A stretch of DNA of 64,000 bases from Heterohyrax brucei (taxonomy: Eukaryota > Chordata > Mammalia > Hyracoidea > Procaviidae), in contig CM053154.1 in the NCBI GenBank assembly GCA_028571685.1, forward strand, positions 10,448,001 through 10,512,000. The letters run 5' to 3'. Below are positions 56,819 to 64,000 of this stretch, piece after piece. The notes below the pieces were generated by a model that did no database searches, was not told the origin of the DNA, and saw only the letters and a program-made list of their open reading frames with translations. Numbering within the stretch: the stretch's first letter is position 1; each line of letters begins with the position of its first letter. The translations under genes were made by a program, and so were the position numbers.

Positions 56819-56897
56819 CTGGTTGTCCGGGGTGCTGTTCTCGTTGCCCATTGTCAATCAGAGTGTCCAGTGTCCCTCAGAATTGTGTCAGAGGTGG
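56819..56897 (-). CDS. TACC2: TACC2, first coding exon (5'UTR end plus codons 1-11)
   Basis: This exon starts the TACC2 protein, a centrosome and microtubule-associated protein of the TACC family. On the minus strand a polypyrimidine tract ending 'gtttcttccag' gives an acceptor at 56898. Then come 46 nt of 5'UTR, an ATG at 56851-56849 with A at -3 and G at +4, and the codons MGNENSTPDNQ. This matches the human TACC2 N-terminus (MGNENSTSDNQ) at all but one position. The exon closes with CAG|GTGGGT, a consensus donor in phase 0. The N-terminal MG could in principle be myristoylated (MGNENS fits the MGxxxS pattern), which is an inference. The acceptor before the 5'UTR means at least one further non-coding exon lies upstream (at higher coordinates). 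It is too short to appear as a long ORF. I am confident of the identity; the exact exon 5' edge rests on the splice signal only. Confidence 0.9.
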
Positions 56898-57794
56898 CTG
56901 GAAGAAACAAAAGTGTGTAAACGTCTGTGGAATTGAACCAGGACGGAGGCTTCTGCTGTCTGCTCATCGCCCAGACTCAGAAGCCAGATGATGGGAACTG
57001 TTTATCTCTGCAGTCCCATCATGGTAAATTGCTTTGGAAGGGTTTTCTTCTTGGATATGCCACCCAGAGTTCTTTCCCCACACGGGCTGGTGTTTCTATT
57101 CCCCACCCAGCAGTTGGCAGACACTTCTGAAAAATGAGTTTGTTACTGAGTCTCTGAGTCCAAGCCAGAGTATACATACACGTTCCCACACACATATATA
57201 AATGAAGTGGCAAAGGGGACCCATTTGCCAGAGAAACCTGGAGGAGTGCAGCGTGTTGGGTTGCTTCTGTTTTTAATTGTGTTCAGCTGGGAAACGAAGA
57301 GCACTGCTGGTCCCCCACTGTTGGTGACAACGGAGTTCAGTGTGGAGCATTAGCAGGCAGGAAGCTCACTTTCTCTTCAACAACATATGGTTTTCATAGT
57401 TTTTACTCTAAACACTTGTTTCATCAAATCAGTTTCACTTCTGCACATACTTTCATGAAGGCAGAGTGGTTTTCTTCCTGGGGAAAGTGGATGGATGGTC
57501 GGGCCAGGCAAGGAGTAAATAACCACGCCAAGCAGAGCGTTACTGGTACAGCTAGAATTGTTTCATCGGGTTAGTTCAGTGACAGTATTTATTAATCCCT
57601 GTCATCCTGGGGACACTTTGCACATAGCTCACAGAGGAGCTGGAACACTTACTGAGCATTGAGACCGCATAATATAAGCAAGACTGGGAGTCTTCCCTCC
57701 TTTTTTTTTTTTTTTAAAGAGTTATGGAAAACTTTTAAGTAAAAAATGTAGACCTTTAGAGCTGGAAGCGGCTTTAGAGGTGACCATCTAACCT
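56898..57794. other. Intron upstream of TACC2 first coding exon
   Basis: Contains the polypyrimidine tract and acceptor of the exon at 56897, otherwise unique-looking sequence. Confidence 0.5.
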
Positions 57795-57925
57795 AGTAGA
57801 AATGCTGACGGCACAGTTCAAACCCACCAGGCACTGCTTGGAAACTCTATGGGGCAGTTATACTCTATCCTATACGGTTGCTGTAAGTCAGAACAGAGTC
57901 AATAGCAGTGCGTTTGGGTTTTTTG
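57795..57925 (+). repeat. AfroSINE, head-truncated
   Basis: 'cacagttcaaacccaccagg', 'ggaaactctatggggcagtt', 'gtcaatagcagtgcgtttgg'. Confidence 0.9.
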
Positions 57926-58108
57926 GGGGAATATCTAACCTAGTAGGGAAACTGAGGCTCAAGAAGACAATAGGCTTGCTGAAGACCCACTTTTTTCAGG
58001 CATATAGGACCCAGTGTCCTGCCTTCTAGTTCAAGGATTCTTCCATGGCTTCCATGGCTTTTGATCATAGTATTTCCTTAGGAAACCATTGTGGGATTCC
58101 TGGCGGTA

Positions 58109-58267
58109 AAGGGAGCCTTGTTGGTGAAGAGGTAAGCATTTAGCTGCTAACCAAAAAGTTGGCATCCTGACTCTACCAGCCACTCCTTGGAAACCCTCTG
58201 GCGCAGTTCTACTGTCCTATAGGGTCATATGAGTTGGAATTGACTCAGTGGCAATGGATTTTTTTTA
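58109..58267 (+). repeat. AfroSINE
   Basis: 'ggagccttgttggtgaagag', 'gcagttctactgtcctatag', 'gagttggaattgactcagtg' and a T run. Confidence 0.9.
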
Positions 58268-58410
58268 ACATCAATGATTGATTCACTTAAAATGAAATCT
58301 AATTCATTGATCTACTTTCTCGTTCAACCAACACTTATTGAGTAGCTACCATGTACTGTGTGTATTGAACAACTACAGAGAGTGAAACATGTTTGAAGTA
58401 GCCAGAAAGC

Positions 58411-58556
58411 CAAGGTCACTGCTGTCAAGCTGAATCTGCCTCATAGCAACCCTGGAGGTCAGAGTAGAACTGCCCCATAGTTTCCAAGAGGCACGTGGCA
58501 GATTGGAACTGCTAACCTCTCGGTTAGCAGACTTAGCACATAGCCACCCTGTGGCT
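58411..58556 (-). repeat. AfroSINE
   Basis: 'gtagaactgccccatagttt', 'ggaactgctaacctctcggt', 'tagccaccctgtggct'. Confidence 0.85.
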
Positions 58557-60042
58557 TTCCAGCGGCTTGAATGGGCCCACTTAAAATATCTGCAAGCCAA
58601 GAAAAATGGGAGCGATGTCCCTAGTGCTCTTAACCTCTTAATCCAAAGGATACAATTCCTTAACCTTTCCTTGTCATTCGCTATTTGTAAAGTGGACCAA
58701 AAGGAGGGGGGAAAAAGTTCACTTAATAGAGAAGAAAGGATCTTCATTTATTAAAACTTGATCACTTCAGTTGATTATTTTATGTTTGGAAAATACTGCT
58801 GAGTGTTACAATTGCCGTATAGATTATTGCTAACTCCCTAGTATACATCAACCAGATTGAAATACACGACATCTGAAATTGATATGGTTCAATGTAATAT
58901 TAGTCCCTGAAGTTCATTCACCAAATACAATCATTTTACTGAAAAGCAGAGTATCTGACTCTGTTTTTTAAACACATAAATAGACAAAGAGTAGCAAGTC
59001 TGCCTCCAGTTAAGCCAGGAAGGCCTGCCTGCCTCTGGAAATCCATGCCTGGCAAACCTCAGAACTACCAGCCTGTGGCTTTCCCAGGACCAGGAGAGAA
59101 GGCAAGCATAACTCTGCTTTCTACTTACCTTTTAGAATGTTCTGTGACTTTGGAGGCTGCGGCCCACAAAAAGTCCTGCTTGCCAGCGATTGGACTTTCT
59201 CCTCCTCCATTCGGAGCGGGTGAGGTTTAAGCAGGCACCGAAGCCCTCAGCCTGCCGGACAGGTGCCGCCCCGCCCTCGGCACTGGCAGAAACCTGCCGT
59301 GCCTCATACCTGGGGGGCTGGCCCAGCCGGCTTCGGCAGGCGCTTCTGGGACCTCGGAATCAGCGTCCCTGAACCCATTACTCCCTGGGCTTTTGACCAG
59401 GGCTGCTTTCAGAAAAGGCTCATCATGCCTCTGAAAACTGCCCTGTGACCTGCTTTGCCGCATCTACTGGGAACACAGTTGAGGAACTGTTTGTTTGCAC
59501 TTTTGAGTGTTTGTGTGACACAAAGTTTCCTTTCTAGAAAGGAGTCCATGCTCACAGGGAGCTCTGTTTGCAACTGGGAAAATTCTGCTGGAAACCAGGG
59601 GGAAGGACAAAGAAAGCTTGTGGAAACCCAATGACGCCAGCAGCTGGGCACCTGTTTATGGTGTGTGCAGCATGTCCTTCCAGGGGCAGGCGTGGCTCTG
59701 GTTTCAACAGTGAGGTCATGAAAAGCAGCAGGCCTGCCCGCCTGGGTGGAGGAGGCCTGCGGCCACAGGTGAGGCTGAAGGACATCCCTCCAGTCTCCCA
59801 GGATTCCTCCGGGTTCTGCCAGGTGGCTGTACTCTGGCGGGAGTGCTGCCAGTTTCCATCTTTGTTTTCTTTTTCAGTGACAGAAGCTTTTTTTCAAATG
59901 AAACCTTTATCAGAAGCCCCCTTCCTACCACAGCAAGGTGGCACCACCCCTGGAAAACAAATTCCCACTTATTTCATCACAGGGTTCTTGGAGACCTGGG
60001 ACCTTAACTGATGGGTTTTTCAAATCATGTTCAGGGGACTAA
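58557..60042. other. Unique sequence with a small CpG-rich patch
   Basis: No repeat is recognised. 59200-59370 is GC-rich with about eleven CpGs in 150 bp. It lies about 2.4 kb upstream of the first coding exon of TACC2 and could be a regulatory element or alternative first exon; no direct evidence. Confidence 0.35.
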
Positions 60043-60075
60043 CAGTGTCCCTGGGTGGTACAAATTGTTACCACT
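60043..60075 (+). repeat. AfroSINE, head part, broken by an LTR
   Basis: 'gtgtccctgggtggtacaaa' then 'ttgttaccact'; continues at 60568 after the LTR. Confidence 0.75.
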
Positions 60076-60567
60076 TGTCATGGATTGAATTGTGCACCGC
60101 AAAAATGTGTGTAGCAATTTGGCTAGGTCAGGATTCCCGGTGTGGTGTGATGTGCTATGTTGTAAATCATGCCTCTGTGATGTTAATGAGGGAGAAGGGG
60201 CCCTGGTCCTGTTGGTGCAGCAGGAGTTACCCTGTAAGTTTGTGTTGTGCCTTGAGGCAGTCTCTTGGGATATAAAGGTTAGGGAAGCAAGCGGAGAGCT
60301 GGGGACTTCATGCTACCAAGAAGCTTTGCCAGGGAGCAGAGCATGTCCTTTAGGAAAGACCCAGGGTCCCTGTACCTCTGAAGCTCCCAGTCCAGGGGAA
60401 GATTGATGACAAGGACCTTCTTCCAGAGTCAGCAGAGAAAGTCCGCTTGTAGAAATGACACTCTGAATTTGGACTTGTAGCCTACTGGGCTGTAGCAGAA
60501 TAAAATTTCTCTTTTTAAAGCCACACTCATGGTATTTTTGTTATAACAGCCCTAGATGACTAAGACA
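60076..60567 (+). mobile_element. Solo LTR, MaLR/MLT1-like
   Basis: TGTCATGGATTG start, CTAAGACA end. 'gggatataaaggttagggaa' TATA region, AATAAA in 'gtagcagaataaaatttctc', and end 'tggtatttttgttataacag'. It splits an AfroSINE. Confidence 0.75.
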
Positions 60568-60695
60568 CTGTTCTTCACCTGGAGGCTCAAGTCTACCCAG
60601 AGGTACCTCAGAATAAAGGCCTGGCAATCTAGTTCCAAAAAGCATTGAAAATCCCACAGAGCACAGTCCTACAGCTGGTTTTACAGGGATGTGTT
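60568..60695 (+). repeat. AfroSINE, body part after the LTR
   Basis: 'aggctcaagtctacccagag', 'gaataaaggcctggcaatct', 'agcattgaaaatcccacaga'. Confidence 0.75.
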
Positions 60696-61759
60696 AGATC
60701 CCTGGAAGTTCAGTGATCCTCCAGGGGAAAGATGAGTAAGGAGGGGGCTCCGTACCCCACTTCTGCTTCAAGCAGAGGAGACGTGTAGGTATGTTTTACA
60801 TCTTGGGGTTCTCCATGTGACACTGTTTGAAAAAGAATTCTACTGCTAGTTGGAAAACCATGGCTTTTGAGTTACTTAACTCCTGGTTTCTATACAATCA
60901 AGGGCTGGAGAGACGAGAAACCAGACTGTTTGCCTTCCCCCACTCCCCTTATTCGCAAATCACTGGATCATTTTTCAAAGGAAGATGATATTATTTTTCA
61001 AAGTTATCTTGGATGAGTCAAGTGGAAATACACAGAGGTCCCCGGTAATTCTTTAATGAAGTCGGGGTACACAAAGCAAAGTGAGAGCCCTAATAAGAAG
61101 ACAGAGGGAGGAAGACAGACGGCCAAAACTGGGCAAGTGCATAAGGACGCTGACGGTGCAAAACAACCTCCTGCCCTGAATCCTGTCTCACCGACCGACC
61201 GGACTGCAGCCCACCCATCCTTATTAACATCACAGAGGCGGGCTTCACAACAAGGAAGGCATCGCACAATACCAGGCGTCAGGGCCTAGCTAAACTTCAA
61301 CAAAGATTTTTTTCAGGGAACACAATTCAATGTGTGACACATGATAAAAAAATTGTGGGCAAGGGTAGAGGTGATGGTCGCACCGCATCCTGGGTATAAC
61401 TAATGCCACTGAAGGGTACACATTACAAAAATGCTAGACGGCAGATGTTTTGTTATATATTTTTACCATACGGGGTGGGGGGTGGTGAGGGAAGGCAAAC
61501 CCACGCATTAGTTCCAAAGGTTGACCTCTCAGACACTGACACGCATGAGGCCCTGGGCCATAAGACAGGTGGATGCTGCTCAGGCGTGGCCGCAGGTCTG
61601 AGAGCAGCCAGCCTCCCCACAGGTCCCTTCCGACAAGGCTGCAGAGCTGCCTTGCCCCCACGCTGGCTTCTAGCACCTCTCCAGCACCGCTCACAGCTGC
61701 CTGCTGGGTCCCAGTTGCTTTTTTGATTAGTCCTATTGTCATTTTGAGGTCACTCTTGT
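60696..61759. other. Nothing recognised
   Basis: Unique-looking sequence. Confidence 0.4.
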
Positions 61760-61960
61760 TAACTGTTAACATTTCCAGAGGACTTACCATGGGCCTGCCA
61801 CTGTACCTAGTTTTTCACCTGTAATCCTTGCAGCCAACTCATGAGGCTAAGCACTATCATCCCCATTTAGTAGACGAGGAAACCGAGGCTCACTGCCAAA
61901 GGACACATACCTACCAAGTGTTGAGGCCAAGATTTTAAGCAGAACATTAGATACCAATGC
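61760..61960 (+). repeat. MIR
   Basis: 'agtagacgaggaaaccgagg', 'ctcactgccaaaggacacat', in MIR order. Confidence 0.75.
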
Positions 61961-62949
61961 CCTCCCTACACTCTTTTTTCCTCAGAAAGAGGGTGGTTCC
62001 TAGGTAAGTCTGGCTGGATGCACAAACTAATTACCCTACCTCTGAGTCCACTCATTCTAGAGGCTATTCTCAAAATGTGATTTTATTGACATGCTATGCA
62101 AGTATCTGCCCTAGAGGAAAGACTCACATTAACCAAACTCATAAACCGCCCCACCCAAGCTGTCTGTGTGAAACCAGGAGGCCAATTTATTGAACGAGAA
62201 ACCCAGCTGACAAGGAGACGAGGGCATGAGTAAGCTGACTAGATCTGCAATCCTTTCCCTAAGTCGTGACACGTGGTAGCTGGCGGGATCAGAGGAACAT
62301 TGCTGAGTATGGAATCGGACAGAGTGTCACCTGGTGGTATAAATCAGCTCCCAGTTGAGGTGCGACAGTTACCACCACACCAGCGTGGGTCATGGCTGTT
62401 GCGTGCAGATGACTAAAGTGGCTCTGACACCTTAAAAGTCTTGGGATGGAACTGCCAGGTAACACACAGTGCCAAGGGGAGCCTGCCGAATCCAGCCAAG
62501 ATGAGACTGACTCCCAGGGAGGCTGGGCAGCAGGAAGCACTGCCCAGGTCACACCAAGGAGGGTCCTGACTAGGTGGTCACCATCACTACCTGTGCTGAT
62601 GGCTGCTGGTGTCACTGTTGCTGACACTGTTGGCCCCTGGCTATCGCTGCTAAGATCATCACTGCTATGTCTGCCCAACACTAGGCATCTCTGCTGACCT
62701 GAGTTCCACTACTACTGCCATGGGCACACTGAGGCACTGGACATTGCCACTACCAGCAAAGAAAGCAAAGATATGGACTCCCCGGCTCTCAGCACAGTAA
62801 CTGGAGCTCTGTCTCTTATACTGATGGGTTCCCCAGCACAGAGCAGAGACCCAGATGCTGGGCACCGCCTGATGCTTAGTGCTCACATTTCTTGGCTGTG
62901 AAACCCTCCCCCAGGCAGTGTCTGGATGGGAGCTGCAACAGCAACTTCA
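61961..62949. other. Nothing recognised
   Basis: Unique-looking sequence. Minus frame 62289-62681 (130 codons) has low-complexity content and no recognisable family. Confidence 0.4.
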
Positions 62950-63190
62950 GTGACTTCCCATCGCAGGCTTGAGTGTTGCTATGGTGCTGAACAGTTTTCA
63001 ACGGACCTTCCAGACAAAGACACAGAAGAAAGGCCTGGCGATCTGTACACCAAAATCAACCAATGACAGTCCTATGGATCACAGCAGACCTGCAGTCAGA
63101 TCATAGGGTCGGTGCAGGACCAGGCAGCATTTCTTTTTGTTGTCCCTGGGGTCACCATCAGTCCGGGGCCAACTCAACTGTAGCCAGCAA
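62950..63190 (+). mobile_element. RTE deletion derivative (5' module joined to 3' tail)
   Basis: 'gttgctatggtgctgaacag', 'agaagaaaggcctggcgatc', then directly 'ggtgcaggaccaggcagcat' and 'tgtccctggggtcaccatca'. Strongly shortened, same design as at 27.6 and 31.1 kb. Confidence 0.6.
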
Positions 63191-63369
63191 AAACATGTGT
63201 CCATGAACGACCAGATCCCCTCTCTTTCTACTGCCTGCCTGCCTGAAGCCCAGTACCATGCAGCTGACTGGCTTTCCATTTCTTCACACAGACAGCTAGA
63301 CATGCATGTATGCAGGCTCACTCTTCTATGTCTGAAGATAGCCTCCTTTGGAGTCAGTGTAGGGCATTA

Positions 63370-63590
63370 ACTGCCTTGGCCTGAATCCCAACTCCACCAC
63401 TCACTGGGTGTACAAACTCTAGCAGATGATTTAACTCCTGTCTGCTGGTTTTGTCATTCTGAAACAGGAGCATTAATAATACCCACCTTCATAGCCGTGG
63501 TGAGTCAGTTTCTGTAACGCTCTTGGAACAGCCACTGATAACCTACTAAGTGCTAGATAAACTGTTGACTCTTATGTTATTATTGGCAGT
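63370..63590 (+). repeat. MIR
   Basis: 'cccaactccaccactcactg', 'tgatttaactcctgtctgct', 'aactgttgactcttatgtta'. Nearly full length. Confidence 0.7.
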
Positions 63591-63827
63591 AGGTTTCTCT
63601 GATGTTTCCAATAGGCAAAGCTTTCAGTAAGACAATGGCTGCTGTATCTTACACAAATAAGGCATGCCTTCTGTGCTTGAAAATATTCCCTGGCACAGCC
63701 AGCAAATAAACCCAGAAAGTGCATGTTATATGCATAAATATACAGCATATTGCTGCCTTGTTATGGCTATAGTAAAATTATAGATTATGAATCCAGATGC
63801 TGCTGATTAAAAATATGTTTCCAATCA

Positions 63828-64000
63828 GATGCCATTGAGTCAATTCTGGCTCGTGACGACCCCGTATGTGTTAGAGTAGAACCTGTGTCCATAGAGTTTT
63901 TTTTGGTGGGTAGTTCTTTACAAGTAGATTGCCAGGCTTTTCTTCCATGGCACCTCTGAGTGAACTTGAACCTTCAACCTTTCACTTAGCAGCCAAGCAC
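63828..64000 (-). repeat. AfroSINE (long-body), cut by window end
   Basis: 'gatgccattgagtcaattct', 'gattgccaggcttttcttcc', 'cacttagcagccaagcac' at the window edge. Confidence 0.9.

Overview
The window is mammalian genomic DNA from an afrotherian, most likely a paenungulate such as an elephant. About forty copies of the tRNA-derived AfroSINE are present (head like 'ccctggtggtgcagtggttaag', body 'ggaaactctatggggcagttctactctg', tail 'gagtcggaatcgactcgacgg'), together with RTE-clade LINE pieces that share the same 3' tail. No bacterial-type genes, operons or CRISPR arrays are present.

The only protein-coding gene I can support is TACC2 (transforming acidic coiled-coil protein 2), transcribed from the minus strand. 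Four exons were found by homology plus splice signals: a first coding exon at 56819-56897 (46 nt of 5'UTR, then MGNENSTPDNQ), a 113-nt exon at 41364-41476, a giant 5,235-nt exon at 17841-23075, and a 114-nt exon at 17172-17285. Phases join without conflict (0, then 2, then 2, then 2), giving 1,831 complete residues in this window. The C-terminal TACC coiled-coil exons lie beyond position 1, and the promoter or upstream non-coding exon beyond 64000 or unrecognised. Introns inside the window are about 15.3 kb, 18.3 kb and 0.56 kb.

The rest is intron and repeats. From 1 to 17 kb: old MIRs, AfroSINEs, a roughly 32-bp minisatellite with an E-box-like core, and an RTE composite (11403-14527) whose halves are in opposite orientation and which carries two LTR insertions, one with an AfroSINE inside it. 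From 23 to 41 kb: AfroSINEs, an LTR-like block, a 76-bp minisatellite beside a 430-bp tetranucleotide array that reads as (CCTG)n in the TACC2 sense direction, L1 remnants, a second RTE, and an RFX-type palindrome. From 41 to 57 kb: a large minus-strand RTE (43870-47125) broken by two LINE fragments, a CCAAT-box tandem repeat at 52.2-52.4 kb, and a plus-strand L1. From 57 to 64 kb: sparse repeats, a small CpG-rich patch near 59.3 kb and one more solo LTR.

The points most worth a second look are the phase-symmetric giant TACC2 exon, the sense-strand CCTG array, two RTE copies sharing one inversion breakpoint, a recurrent internally deleted RTE derivative, and the solo LTR family with all five recognisable copies antisense to TACC2. 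I found no clearly new biological system. Exon boundaries rest on reading splice signals and recalled human TACC2 similarity, not on a computed alignment.
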